Of a stretch of DNA of 64,000 bases, positions 1 through 12,035 are shown piece by piece. Location: assembly GCA_030247885.1 (NCBI GenBank), contig JAPDRO010000005.1:930001-994000 (forward strand). The letters run 5' to 3'. Each line of letters opens with the position of its first letter. Within the stretch, counting starts at the first letter, position 1. The notes below the pieces were generated by a model. The model did no database searches and was not told the DNA's origin. It was given only the letters and a program-made list of their open reading frames with translations. This DNA is from Taxawa tesnikishii (nom. ined.). Its lineage: Eukaryota > Ascomycota > Dothideomycetes > Dothideales. The translations under genes and the position numbers were made by a program.

Positions 1-3000
1 TTGGCGGAGGTGCTTGCCACCAACCCAGCAGTTGCATGCTGGGATCAACCCAACCGCGGTCTTGACAGTTCCTCGGCGCTCGGCTTCTTCCGGCTGCTCA
101 AGGCAATCTCCAGGAAGACCGGTATGACCAACATCGTTACCATGTATCAGGCCGCGGAGTCCATGTATCAAGAGTGCTTCGACCGTGTCTTGGTGCTATA
201 TCAAGGACGGATGATCTTCTATGGCAGGGCCGAGCACGCGAGGCAGTACTTCATCGACTTGGGATACCTTTGCGAGCCGAGACAGACAACTCCTGATTTC
301 TTGACCTGCGTCACGTCTGTCACTGAGCGGACGGTGCGCGAGGAGCATGTCGGACCAGTACCGCAAACTCCAGAGGAGTTCGCTCGAGCCTTCGAAGCGA
401 GCCGATTCTGCAGCGATCTCAAGGCAGAAATTGCTTCCTACAAGAGCGAGCATGTTTCCAATCCAACGTATGCTACTGAATTTCGCGCCGAGGCTCAACG
501 CGTCCGCTCATCAGCAACCACCAAGACCTCGCCACAGCCACATTCTGTGTTCTCACAGATTGCTGTCGGGATCAAACGTCACTACCAACTGACATGGGGT
601 GACAGGAGAACCCTGTTTACGCTCCTTATCTTGAATGCAGTCAACGCGGTCATCACCGGCTCATGCTTCTACATGGCCCCCAAAACAGCGACTGGATCGT
701 ACGAGAGAGGTGGCGCTATCTTCTTTTCACTCATTTACTTCTTCCTAAACGCCCTTGCTGAAACTCCCTCTACGGTACTTTCCCGCGTAATCGTCGTCAA
801 GCAACGCAAACTTGGAATCAGCCATCCCGCCGCCTATGTCATTGCACAGACGATAGCAGAGATACCGTTACAGATCGTTCACACACTTGTGTTCTCGTGC
901 TGCTACTACTTCATGCTTGGACTAAACAAGACCGCCTCCCAATTCTGGATCTTTGAGCTCATCAACTTCGTCCATCTCGGAGCTGTCAGCGCGTTATTCC
1001 GCATGTTGGGCGCCATTGCTCCTGACCTCAACTTGGCCCTGCTGATGGCTGGCTCTGCAATTCCGATCGGTCTCACCTACTCAGGCTTTGCTCCTCCAAC
1101 GCCGACGATGCATAGATGGGGTAGCTGGATCAGGCGCATCACACCCAGCCCTTTCGCCCTGGAAGCTCTGATGGGTAATGAGTTTTACGACATCACTTTG
1201 CATTGCACCGACTCTCAATTGATCCCGAACGGTCCAACCTATAGCGACATCCGGTACCAGGGCTGCACGCTTCCGGGCAGTATCAAGGGCTCGGCCGATG
1301 TTGCAGGAGAAACCTATCTGGAGATCATCTATGGCTTTTCCAGAAGTCACCTGTGGCAAAACTTTGGTATCATCCTGGTTTTCTGGTTCCTGTACTCTGT
1401 CATTGCTACGGTCGCCCTCGCCTTTACGGCCCGCGAAAAGGGTGGTAGTGCAGGGCACGTCTTCAAGCGTGGTGCCTTCCCGTCTGCAGGCCCTGCATTG
1501 TCACAGCCGAACATCACCGAAGGGGATCTGGAGAAGCAGCCAAGCCGTACCGTACATGATTTGGTTGCCAGTTCAGCCAACACTTCTGATACTCAGGTTG
1601 ATCGTGTTCTTACACAGCCCAATAGACCTGCTGGTACCGGTGCGACATTTACTTTCGAGAACGTCAACTACTTTGTGAAAGTGGGAGGAGAAGAGCGCCA
1701 GCTTCTCCGTGGCGTCTCCGGCTATGCGAGACCCGGTCAACTTACTGCCCTGATGGGTGCCTCTGGTGCTGGCAAGACAACCCTTCTGGACACTATCTCG
1801 CAACGCAAGTCTGAAGGCCGTGTCGAAGGTCGTATGCTCATCAACGGTCAGCCTTTGGGCACCTCCTTCGGAAGATCTTGCGGCTTTGCAATGCAGCAAG
1901 ATGTTCACGAGCCTATGGCTACTGTCAGGAGGCCCTGCAGTTTTCTGCCCGTCTCAGACAACCTGCCAATGTTCCCGAATCTGAGAAGATGGGGTATGTT
2001 GAGCACGTTATTGGACTTCTCGAGCTTCACTCGATCGCGGACGCCCTCATCGGGACACCCGGCGAAGGCGGCCTTGGTGTGGAAGAAAGGAAGAGGGTCA
2101 CTATCGGCATAGAACTTGCTGCTCGCCCATCCGCGCTTCTCTTCCTTGACGAGCCAACTTCAGGACTTGATTCGCAAGCTGCTTACTCGATCGTCTACTT
2201 CCTTCGCAAGATTGCCGCTGAGGGCCTCCCCATTATCTGTACTATACACCAACCCTCCGGTGTCCTATTCGAGATGTTCGACCATGTGCTGCTACTGGCG
2301 CCTGGCGGTCGGACAATCTACTTTGGGGAGACAGGCTCGAATTCCGAGAAAATCGTGAAGTACTTCGATCGCTATGGTTCTCACATGGAGGCCCACGAAA
2401 ACCCCGCCGAATTCATAATCTCTACCGTCGCTGGCGCTGGCGAAGAATGGAACCAGCATTGGCTTGAGTCTCCAGAACGTGCAAAGGTTGATGAGAAGAT
2501 TACTGGCATTAATGACGACCCGCCCTTCCCTTCATCAGGGGTCTCGAATGCGGACAACAAACAGTATGCTCTGCCATTGTGGTCTCAAACAATGGTCCTC
2601 ACCCAAAGGCATTGGATTTCGGTCTGGCGCGACGGTCGCTACAATTTCTCGAAGACTTTCAAGTCGATCTTTTGTGAGATTTTCGTTGCTTTCACCTTCT
2701 ACAACGTCGGAAGCGATATTCAGGGTCTGCAAAACTACGTCCTGAGTCTTCTCATCCTGGTCCAAGTCATTCAAGCTTTGGCACCTGACCTTCAATCGAA
2801 GTGGTTCAGCAAATGGGCCATCTTTGAAGCTAGGGAACGCAACGGTATCTATGACTACAAGGCTCTTACTACTGCTCTGATCGTAGTCGAGATTCCTTGG
2901 CAAATTGTTAACTTTACCCTCATCTTCTTCATTTCATACTGGACCGTCGGATACCCAAACACTACCACCATTGCTGGCTACAGCTACTTCCTTTGGCTCT

Positions 3001-3532
3001 TGATATCTTACTTCTGTACGTCCTGGAATCAGCTCGTCAGCGCCATCTTCCCGAACATGCAAACTTCCGGCTTTGCAAACTCGCTCTTTGGAACATTCTC
3101 ATCATCTTCTCCGGCACACTCGTTCCACACCAGTCTCTCAACGACTTCTACCGCAACTGGCTCTACTGGCTCAACCCCTTCCGTTGGTTCCTAGGCGGCC
3201 ACATCGAGGACACTCTGCATAACGTCAGCGTCCATTGCTCTCAGTCTGACCTTGCAATCTTCGATCCCCGCCCTGGCCAAACTTGCGGCCAGTATGCTGC
3301 GGACTTCCTTAGGACCGCTGCTGGTTACCTGACGAACCCCGGTGCCACTTCGAACTGCGGCTACTGCCCTTACACGACTGGTGATCAGTACGCTGCCACA
3401 ATGGACTACTCTTACAACCAGCGGTGGAGGGATCTTGGACTTTGCATCGTCTTCTGCGTCACCAACACTGCTCTGATCTATTTCGTGACTTGGTTCATGC
3501 GTGTGAGAGGAAGGCAGACACGTAGCGCCTGA
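1..3532 (+). CDS. PDR-type ABC transporter (ABC-G full-size), 5' end outside window, two frame breaks
   Basis: ATP-driven plasma-membrane efflux pump of the pleiotropic drug resistance family. The window opens inside nucleotide-binding domain 1 at its Walker B/D-loop region (WDQPNRGLDSS). The first membrane domain follows, then domain 2 with P-loop GASGAGKTTLLD near 1756-1790, signature GVEERKRVTIG near 2077-2110, Walker B LLFLDEPTSGLD near 2138-2175, and a second membrane domain ending RQTRSA at the stop 3530-3532. Nothing 5' of NBD1 Walker B is visible. The frame breaks twice by one missing base: at GG 1928-1929, where ATVR should continue EALQFSARLRQP, and at TTT 3087-3089, where FANSLF should continue WNILIIFSGT. 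Both sit in short homopolymers and the protein on either side is fully conserved. I therefore infer assembly error rather than decay, though a recent pseudogene is possible. The substrate cannot be told from sequence. Confidence 0.95.
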
Positions 3533-4078
3533 GACTTCCTACCTTCGCACTTCGCTAGCGTGTTCGTGTTCAGGTTAGATTGCCGTTCGCAATTTCTCCA
3601 GGAGTAGACGGGATTTTGGCGTTACACGGATGGATACTAAATAAGTTTCTATTGGAATAGACGGGATCTTGGAGTTATATAGGTGGGATACTAGATACCA
3701 TATAGATTTTATTCCTAATTTCAAAACAGACGTTCCCTTTCTTACCACACCGTCACTGATACTCTGTTCGCTGCCCACGTCGAAGTCTGAATGACTGACA
3801 GAGCGTGAAGGGCGGCATAACATGCATGAGATGGAACGAAGAGTTTAATTGGCTTCACGTGATGACGCGCGCACGCGCCGTTGGCCGTTGGCCGAGCAAT
3901 GTGCGTCATGAATGCCATCAATCCGTCGCAATTCAGACAAACACCGCCCACCCACCCCACCCACCCCTTAGCACAGCAGCCACAACACCACCTTCTTCGC
4001 ATCAGAAGACGACCCTACGTCGCACGAAACCGGAAAGAATCATACAGCCCCCGAAGAAAAAACCGCAAACCGCCCACA
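3533..4078. other. Intergenic, ABC transporter 3' side to POLD4 start
   Basis: No gene seen. The first 180 bases are AT-rich for this window and hold a diverged tandem duplication (reported separately). The last 150 bases before 4079 are C/A-rich leader-like sequence, probably the POLD4 promoter and 5' untranslated region. Confidence 0.6.
3601..3697. repeat. Diverged two-copy tandem duplication, unit about 43-53 bp
   Basis: Copy one lies about 3601-3643 and copy two about 3654-3697. Both run gga(g/a)tagacgggat(t/c)ttgg, then a shared (g)gatacta(a/g)ata ending. Differences between copies are mostly transitions. It lies just downstream of the ABC transporter stop codon. Confidence 0.65.
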
Positions 4079-4886
4079 ATGCCGCCCAAACGCCGCGCAT
4101 CCGGCACTCCCGCAACGAGCACTCGTCGCAACAACCAGCAACCCACCCTCTCCTTCCACGGCAAGAACCAGAATCGCGTCACCAAGCCCGTATCACGCCA
4201 GCACGATGCCAAGAAATCAATCAAGGACCCCGCGCCCTTCGACCTCTTGCCCGGGGATGCGGCGCCGGAGCTGCTCAAGGAGCCTACGACTGCGGAGATT
4301 GCGATTGAGGAGCAGACGCGCTCTGCGACGAAGATTGAGCCGAGGGACGTCGCGCTGAAGGCGGGAGATGATGCGCTGGGCGGACGTGTGGGGAGAGCGC
4401 TAAGGAGAAGGAGAAGAGAGTGGGTGGGAATGGGGATGAGGGGAGGGGAGGTGGAGGTGGAGGTGCGCGCGAGAAAGATCGGCGAGGCGCAGATCGCACG
4501 GTACTGGCGCGCGAAGGAGCAGGAGCGGAAGGCTCCGAGGGTGCATCAGGAGGGCTTGACCGTGGGGAGAAGGTGTTGAGGGAGTGGGATATGAGCGGGC
4601 ATTATGGGGTGAGTTGTCCCTTTCTTTCCCTCTGTTCTTCCGTCTACCGTTGTTTCGACGGCTCGTGACGCCCCGGTTTCGGATGGGGTGTTCGTTTGAC
4701 TGACGATGCATATAGCCGTGCATAGGCATTGCCCGCCTGAAGCGCTGGAAGCGCGCAGAAATGCTCGGGCTGCACCCGCCTATCGAGGTCCTAGCTGTCT
4801 TGCTCAAGCAGACGGACCAGGGCGAGACGAGTTCGCAACGCGCGCACGTGGATCAGTTGATGAGTTCGCGGTTCATCGAGACATGA
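4079..4886 (+). CDS. POLD4: DNA polymerase delta subunit 4 (POLD4/Cdm1 family), one intron, one frame break
   Basis: Small accessory subunit of replicative DNA polymerase delta. The start MPPKRRASG at 4079 is typical of fungal orthologues, followed by a PIP-box-like QPTLSFHG segment that suits PCNA binding. The conserved core reads AQIARYWRAKEQERKAPRVH then QEGL. The second conserved block, VLREWDMSGHYG, is split by an intron (donor about 4611, acceptor ag at about 4712-4713). It resumes with PCIGIARLKRWKRAEMLGL and IEVLAVLLKQ, ending RAHVDQLMSSRFIET with stop 4884-4886. One G appears to be missing in GGGG 4564-4567: without it the frame leaves the core at QEGLTVG instead of continuing EKVLREWDMSG. 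The stretch 4385-4470 is a purine-rich low-complexity region reading as an Arg-rich segment, where family members are usually acidic, so a further hidden indel there is possible. Family assignment is firm. Confidence 0.88.
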
Positions 4887-5976
4887 GGTGAGCATCTGGC
4901 TATGACACGGACACGCTGCCTTGGGGGCTGCAGTAGACCAGGAGAGGACGAACATGGGACACGAAGGAGTCTGCGGCGTTAAAGGTTGCATTTAAGAGAT
5001 ACCTTCGAAGAGGCTTGCCATGGGTTCCCAATTCTGCATTGGCTTTGCAACACGAGCATACGATAGCATAATTGCTGAGATGACTTTGAAGAAACACTAT
5101 CATATACACCTCGCAAACAACTAGCAAATATACCGTGAGTGACCAACACAGGCCGCCCATCCCCTCCGAAAGTCGAGGAACGAGAGTCCCATGTTTTTGC
5201 TTTGTGAAGCATAGCCGTGTCCCACTGAGGACCGGAAGCGAAAGGCTCAAGTAAAGTACATTGAAGCTCGAGTGAAGCCTGAGAAAAATGCTTTAATAAA
5301 GTCAAGACATACTGAGATGGAGTTGGATCCAGGCCTGAGTGAGGTTGAAGTGAAGTACGAGTGACGTGGCCCAACCACTGTCCGTCCGAGTCTGACTGGA
5401 ACAGGGTGATGCAACCCCTTCCAAGATCAGCGGCAGGAAGCTGATGTGGTGAACGGAGCCGAGGCTGGGCGTCATTAGAACTCGAGAACGGCCCATACAA
5501 CCTTCACGTCCTTTGGGCCAGTTTGGCAATACCAGACTGTGATGTGGTTGAAGAAGGTGGGGAAACGGTAGTTGTACATGCCCACAGTGAGCGCACACTA
5601 CTAAGGGTGATGGAGCTGGCGTGAGAGGGTGTTCCGCCTGTAACGGTGACTGTTCGTAGAGAACCTTATCGTTAAGCGACCTTATGCCTTTATTCTTAGA
5701 TGCGAAAGAGACAGCATTTGCGGGAGTGTACGGGTTCGATCCCAATCATCATCAGGTTCCCATCGTATCTCTTTCCAAAAATGCTAGACACAGGGTATAA
5801 GTCCCACATACCCGACCGGTCGCTACGCAAACAAAACACCAACTGCAATAACTCAGATGATCCATCCGTCCGTCCGTCCATCCGTCCAGGAAGGGAATAC
5901 CGTCCCTCACAGAACGCCACCCAGTGCATACTACGGCCGTCGCGATCATATTCATGCATTCATGGATCGCAAGCTC
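4887..5976. other. Intergenic, convergent 3' sides of POLD4 and GPCR
   Basis: No gene supported. ORFs on the minus strand here lack protein-like composition. A short (TCCG/TCCA) tetranucleotide tract lies at 5861-5887 near the GPCR stop. Confidence 0.5.
5861..5887. repeat. Tetranucleotide tract (TCCR)n
   Basis: About seven tandem tetramers of tcca/tccg, lying within 90 bases of the 3' end of the GPCR coding region, probably in its 3' untranslated region. Confidence 0.7.
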
Positions 5977-8023
5977 TCATGGAAAACCGTCATCTCCTAC
6001 CCCCGCCCTCGCCTCTTCCGGCAGCACCACATCGCTGAGCTCCCGGTCCCACCAGTCTTTACTGCCCGCCGCGTTCGGCAAACTACGCCTCTGCTCCTGC
6101 TTCTGCTCAAACTCGGCCCTCTCGAGCGCCAGCCTCTCCGCCGCGCGATCCGCCGCCATCTGTGCACGATCAGAGCTCGCACTGAAAGTCTTTCTGTGCA
6201 TCGGCCAACGTTTGCCTTGAGTGCTGCCCGCGAATGTCGTGGGCTGGGTCGTCAGGTTCCAGATGGATCTCTTCCTCTGCGGCTTAGCCGTCGCTGCATT
6301 CTGTGCATCGGCATGGGGAGGCAAGGTAGAGGAGATTGAGGGGTTATGATAGGTAGGTAAAAGGGATGCGTTGAAGGTCCAGAAGCGGAAACTGCCGCAG
6401 AAGGAACCATCGGAGCCTGGGATGTGGCGCCAAGGCTTTTCGCGCCAGGAGAAGACGAGACAGTCGAAGAAGCCCATTATGGATTGGCAGAGGGTGCTAA
6501 GCAGTGCGAGGACGAAGACTGGGTGCTGAGCGTAGTAGTCAGAGTAGTTGAACGAATGCTGGATGAAGGGGATGACCCAGAGGATGAGGTAGACGCATGG
6601 GTAGATGAAGAGGAGGCGGAGTTGGCGTTGGATCAGACGTCGTCGTTCCGCCATGGGGCTGTGTGAAGAGTTTAGGCTCGCCACGGCGGCTTTGCCAATG
6701 GGGTTTATGTTGGTTTCCTTGATAGGTGTAAGGTTGACTGGGGTCGGACTGTATGCGCTGTCCCTGACGCTGGCGGTGTTGGACTTGTTCGACTTGAAGC
6801 TGACTGTAGAGATCGAGCCGCGCTTGGCCGAAGTTGCCGGCAGTGGAAGGAAGTCCATCGGGAGAACTCCTTGGAAAGCTACCTTGCTTCCTCGCCGAGA
6901 CGGCACGGCGCTGTTGTCCGGCTTAGTCGGTGTAAGGGGCTCTTGATTAGGTGTAGCGAAACTAGGATTCCAGTCAATACTGGCACCACCTGTTGGTGGA
7001 GTTGCGTCACCCTCTTGTGGGAAGGTTGCTGGTTTCGGTGCAAGCGCAGTCATGTCATGCAGGTCTCCGTTCGTTTGAATTAGCCGGCTGTCCCTACTTG
7101 CCGGTTCGGAGCCCATGTCTACGCTGGAGCTTCTGTCCTGCTCCCTAGCGAAGACTTTAAACCCTTCGCCAACGTGCAAATAGATACGGATGGCAATGGC
7201 AAAGATGGTAATCCAGATGAGGTACCTTGGAACCCATGTGAGCGCTAGACGATACCAGTAAGGTCGAATAGGAAGCGAGCAGAATGCACCCTGGGCCAGA
7301 TAGCCATGGGATGGGTTGATGAAGGCAAGCGAAGCATCGATGCATGGAAGAAGGAGCCATCCCGCGTAGACATAGTAACGGAGTCGGTATAACCCGTCGT
7401 TACCGAGCAACCCAGAGGAAGGCTTGAATATTTGAAGATACATGTGTATTGACATGATCAAGACGGCGTAATCTGTGGCAATCAGCATAGGCGACGTAAA
7501 GACTTGTCTAAGGTACGCACCGCAAGCGATAATGGAACCTTGGACGGCAAATCCATTGAATTGACACCACCTCGCGGCAGAGGAGATGCCGCCATTCGCT
7601 ATGATAGTGACGGAAATGGCGAGAAACCAGATAGCCTTGAAGAGGTCGCCAAGGACAAGCATGAGAACTAGGCTGGTGGCAAATTAGCTGTGTGTAGTTG
7701 GAGCAAGACGCAAAAGGAAGTACTCACTGCCGCCGGAAATTCCTCTTCATCATGCAGAACCAATAAGTCACAGTAAGACATGCCACAATGGACACGGTCG
7801 AAGCTGCGACGGCCGCTGAGTTGACAGCGAGCCTCTGGCGGGCCGCGAGGATATTGGTAGGATCCGCAAGATGGCCGCCGAGACCCATGTTGCTTGACCG
7901 TCTGCCATTCAGGGTATTCCGGGACTGGGAGGAATAGGTGGAAAAGTCTGTAGGGACATGTTGAAGTAGATTGTGGATTGACGGCTGGATGCCCAACTCG
8001 CTCAGCACTGTTGCCAAGCGCAT
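5977..8023 (-). CDS. Git3/Gpr1-type carbon-sensing G-protein-coupled receptor (class III fungal GPCR)
   Basis: Seven-helix plasma-membrane receptor of the Git3 family (Gpr1, GPR-4, GprC/GprD), which couples sugar or amino-acid sensing to a G-alpha and cAMP-PKA signalling. Exons read 8023-7728 and 7672-5977, with a 55-nt intron (donor gtgagt, acceptor ccaccag), giving 663 residues. Exon 1 carries helix 1 (AAVAASTVSIVACLTVTYWF) and ends in the conserved FRRH|LVLMLVLGDLFKAIWF junction of the Git3 domain. A long Ser/Pro-rich third cytoplasmic loop of roughly 200 residues follows. Then comes the Git3 C-terminal domain, RRRLIQRQLRLLFIYPCVY, with helices 6-7 and FSWREKPWRHIPGS. The tail is basic and rich in phosphorylatable residues, as expected for a desensitised receptor. 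No frame break. The ligand is inferred from the family only. Confidence 0.9.
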
Positions 8024-8999
8024 GCTGTACCGAGCTCGGTCGTCGCGTCCCGTTGCATACTAGCAACGACGTTGCGAGAGAGGAAGCGACGACTTGCGAA
8101 CCTTCTTCTTGTGGGAGCAGTAGCGATGGCGACAGAAGGGATTGCGCCTGCAACGGTCGCCCGGAAGGGTATACCACTTATGCAGGGCTAGATGCTGCGA
8201 GTAGGTTAGCGAACGCTAGTCTAACGGCCGCTCACCGCGAATTCGCTGATCATACCGAAACTCGACGGAAGACCGATTTTGGGCAAAAGCTTTGCAAGTA
8301 GATGCTGGCGCGTGTAGCTGAAAGTGTGGCTGGAGTATCGCTAAAGTATAGCTGAAGTATGCGGGAAATGTTCTTCTGTTGTTAAGCTTGAAGTCGTGTC
8401 CGAAAACGTCAACGATGTCTCGGCAAGCCGCAGTCGAGTGTATCCAAGGGAAGAATATCTGAGGGCTTGAAACGCACACAGAATTGCAAAACCATCCAAA
8501 CAACAGGCACGAGAGACAAAGGGAGTTATTATGGTATTCTGACACGGGACGTCAAAGGAGATGATTTGTTTGTGTGATGTCGACGATCGGGGCCCAATAG
8601 CGCTGTGGAGCAGCGGCGCTCTAGTTCCGGAGGGCAAATGACGACCGTTTTCACTACGCAGAAGATCTCTCTCGCATACACCTCATGTGTATATGTGCCA
8701 GCGCCTTGACGCCCGCCCGGCAACTGCCGTGACTGTTCAGGAATGTTGTCTGATCGCAACCGAACGCCGACTCCCAAATTCACAAGGCCCGAAGCATTCT
8801 TCGCTTCCTTTCAACATCGTCGATGCAGGCGGAAGCGGATATAGTTGTTTTCGACTCTCCAGCGTCTCGGCAGCCGTCCTCTCCTGCCGTGGGGGAATTC
8901 GATGCTTGCGACCATGAAGCAAAACGGGCTCGGCGGCGCTTCTTACAGAGGGGGCCAGAACTCAAGGAATGCTGCTTCCATCTGATTGTCCGTGCGCTT
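8024..8999. other. Upstream region of GPCR and 3' side of UCH
   Basis: No gene supported. It probably holds the GPCR promoter and a long 5' untranslated region. The small ORFs on both strands show no recognisable family and no exon continuity. Confidence 0.5.
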
Positions 9000-9849
9000 T
9001 CAGTCAAGGGACTCCGACAGAGCGATGAGACTGAACCGCAAATCCCCCTCCAGCGCTTGCTTCACGTTTTAGAAAGCTCCTGACCCCAAGGTCAAGTGCC
9101 TTCTCGCTCAGAACGTCCTCGTCTGGAGCAAGCTGACCACGGTCGAGCGGGCCCTTTCTGCGTCCATCCATCTCCCACAAGTGGTTGTTCTGCGACTTCA
9201 CAAAACACACATAGTGCAAATCTACGTTGTCATCGGCAGACGGAGCAGCGGTGTCGCCTCCAGAAGCCGCAGCTTGATGCGCGCTCTCCAAAGCTTGCGA
9301 CTCGTAGAGCAGATCTGCGCGCTGCACCGGCTTCAGTGGAATCGCATCCTTCAGTAGCTTGTCGAGACCAGAGTCAGGCTGGATGAACGTCCTCGCCTGG
9401 CCGTTACTGACGCCGTGAAGTAGTCCGATCAGACCGCATGCATTTCCAATCGTTTGCTTGTACCATACCACATCTTCCCCTGGACCAGAGCCCTCGTACT
9501 CTGGCTTCTGCGCATCCTCTTCGACGCGGAACTTTTCGTACGTATCCGTGACAGGGAACACCAAGAGAAGCGCATGAGCTGGACGAGGGACGAACGCCAG
9601 AAGGTCAGGATCCTCGATGCTGTAGACGTCGTGAAATCCCAGCGTTTCGGACAGGCCCAGCTTGTGCAGTAAGGAGGACATGACCTCCGGGTTGTTCTCT
9701 AGTCTATCGGTCAGCTTCTTTACCACGGGTCAGGGGACTATGTAGCAGCGCTTCTGACCTAAGGGGACGAATCTCTTGCGGCCAGGAGGCACATCAGGTG
9801 AAGCGTTGGCTCCGTGCGGGTCAGCCGTTTCTTGCTCGGTAGGGGCCAT
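9000..9849 (-). CDS. YUH1: Ubiquitin carboxyl-terminal hydrolase, UCH (C12) family, YUH1/UCHL3-like
   Basis: Cysteine protease that trims small adducts and C-terminal extensions from ubiquitin (and NEDD8 in some relatives), cytosolic/nuclear. Exon 1 is 9849-9759 (MAPTEQETA to RFVPL). After a 60-nt intron, exon 2 starts at 9698 with ENNPEVMSSLLHKLGL, the usual UCH N-terminus. The catalytic elements are all visible: Gln in YKQTIGNACGL, Cys in the same NACGL, His in DLHYVCFVKS and Asp in LWEMDGRRKGP. The C-terminus should read GGDLRFSLIALSESLD with stop at 9000-9002. A run of five C at 9044-9048 (plus strand) is one base too long and diverts the frame to a nearby stop at 9004-9006. Apart from that extra base the gene is complete, about 261 residues. 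It is divergent from dib1. Confidence 0.92.
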
Positions 9850-10252
9850 TTTCACGCAGAGTAGACCGAAATTACAGACGGTGACTTTGCGTGGCAACTA
9901 TTTGCGATGCCAATAGCGTACGGTAGGGATGCCGCTGCGGTAGGAGAGCTGATGGGAGATGGTCAGTTGTGATCGATCGAAGAAGTGTACGAGTTAGAAG
10001 AAGTGTTTGCCTATGTCATGTCACATGCTTGCTGCCGAGAACCCCGCCATTCGCCGGTGAGTCTTCTAGAATTCGACAACTCCTTCCATAACGATAACTT
10101 CCTCCACAACGGTTCTACAGAAAGAACATCCACCTGCACTACCATCACGGCTCGCACGCAAGGCTCGACTACCGCAGATCTCCCAACAATTCCATATCGC
10201 AAAGCCAGAACACACTACTCCGCACACCCTAGCGGAAACCGCACGCGCTATC
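9850..10252. promoter_or_regulatory. Shared divergent promoter between UCH and dib1
   Basis: A 403-bp gap separates the two outward-facing start codons, so both core promoters must lie here. I did not recognise a definite TATA box or operator. Confidence 0.55.
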
Positions 10253-10739
10253 ATGGGTTCCGTCGTCCTTCCACACTTGGTGACGGCGTGGCATGTCGAC
10301 CAGGCCATCATGTCTGAAGAGGAGCGCCTTGTCGTGATTCGCTTCGGTCGCGATTGGGATCCAGGTAAGCACGCACCTCCTCAGCTTCTGCCGCAACAAC
10401 AACTGATTCTGACCCCCAGACTGCATGCGCCAGGACGAAGTGCTCTACCGCATCGCCGACCGCGTTAAAAACTTTGCCGTCATCTACGTCTGCGATCTCG
10501 ACCAAGTGCCGGACTTTAAGCAGATGTACGAGTTATACGACACCGTGACGCTGATGTTCTTCTTCCGCAACAAGCATATGATGTGCGATTTCGGCACAGG
10601 TAACAACAACAAGTTGAATTGGGTGCTTGAAGATAAGCAGGAGTTGATAGACATTATTGAAACTATCTATAGGGGCGCGAAGAAGGGAAGAGGTTTGGTG
10701 GTCAGCCCCAAGGATTACTCGACGAGATACCGGTACTGA
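10253..10739 (+). CDS. dib1: U5 snRNP 15-kDa thioredoxin-like protein Dib1/Dim1
   Basis: Essential component of the U5 snRNP and U4/U6.U5 tri-snRNP, acting in pre-mRNA splicing in the nucleus. Exon 1 (10253-10364) encodes MGSVVLPHLVTAWHVDQAI and RFGRDWDP. A 55-nt intron (gtaagc to cccccag) is removed and exon 2 (10420-10739) continues DCMRQDEVLYRIADRVKNF. The product is 143 residues, exactly the family length. The thioredoxin fold is clear (IYVCDLDQVPDF, LMFFFRNKHMMCDFGTGN) but lacks a redox CxxC, as in all Dim1 proteins. No frame break. Assignment is certain because this is one of the most conserved eukaryotic proteins. Confidence 0.98.
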
Positions 10740-12035
10740 GCGACTGTGCGTTCATGTGATGAGGCATGAGCGAGCGTCAGGACAAGCTCGATGCGGCAGC
10801 ACGCACGATTGTACTGCGTTGAGTGCACAGCCACTTGTCAGAAGGCAACCGTACTACCCTGCTGAGAGGTGGAGGTGAAAACCAGAATGGGAACAGAAAG
10901 GGAACAGAAACTATCAACGGAAATGGAGCTTAGCGAACAGGAATTCGGACAACCAAGCTGCGAAGACGTTGACGGGAGGGCATCTTCAATCCGGGATGAG
11001 TTCGTCTGCCCCAAACTACTGCATTCATGATGGCACAACATAACTAATGACACAATTTCCAAAAGTCTTCTCCATTCATTTCTCTTCAAGTGAGTACGTA
11101 TGGGTGACTGCTGACTTTCAGGTTTCTGTAAAACACCGTTAAGCTGTTTATACAACGCGGGGCATGCGGACTAAGGAATAATGGCAGTCCAAGGGTCTGG
11201 AAAGGTAGCGGACAGTCACGAACAGCAGCATGGAATCTGACGAGGTGATTATTTCTACCCTTGTGATGCCTTCTTCAAATTAAGACGGTGCACTTGTTTG
11301 GATGATCTGTAGTCTCTGGGAGGAAATGGGTGGAGTCATTTCGAAGCATTAAAAAGGATACAGACTACCTACTAGAGCGATCGCACTGCTATAGTGCGTT
11401 TTGGGAGTCCAAGCAGCTTTTGGGAGAAAGGAATAGGGTGCGAAATGCGGACACCGTTGGTTGAGGACCGATTATGCGAGAGAGTATTGCATTCCACTTT
11501 GCTCAGCAGTTTCCATGACCATCCTGGACTCCTGCCTTGGTATATGCCACTTTTCGTCGGTTGATGGCTTCTGAGAGAAGTGGGAGGTTCGCAAGCTACG
11601 ACCTGTCTTGAAGCGCGGCCACATGCATGGGTAGGTGGCACACCTAGAACATGCGAGACAAAGCAGCAAGACGGGAGTTGAGCCTAGAGTCTCTGTCGGA
11701 GATTAGTGACTTGCCCTGATACACTCAACCGACGGTAGGGATCAACGACAGCCTCTTATTGAGCAGGGCCAGACGGTGCAATTGCGTTGAGTTCGAGATG
11801 TTCTTCGAGGTGTACATATAATTGCAGGAGCTACATCAACGAGGGCGGCCAAGCTAGCGTGTACTGAGATGCTTGCTCCATACTATTAGCTACACAAGGG
11901 GTCGCATCGCGGTCACGTAACAACCGCAGCACAGTGAGTTTGTGAGACACAGTTGATCTCAAAGCACAGTGAATTTCGAAGCACATTGAACAGATATGCA
12001 GGCATATTTGCCTCTCTACGATACAATGTAGGGTA
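10740..12035. other. Intergenic, convergent 3' sides of dib1 and SUN gene
   Basis: About 1.3 kb with no supportable gene. ORFs are below 110 codons and lack exon continuity or recognisable motifs. I saw no repeats or RNA gene. Confidence 0.5.

Noticed and set aside
5705-5730. Perfect-looking B box, gggttcgatccc
   Set aside because: T-stem pairing is only partial and no A box or complementary acceptor lies about 70 bases upstream on either strand.
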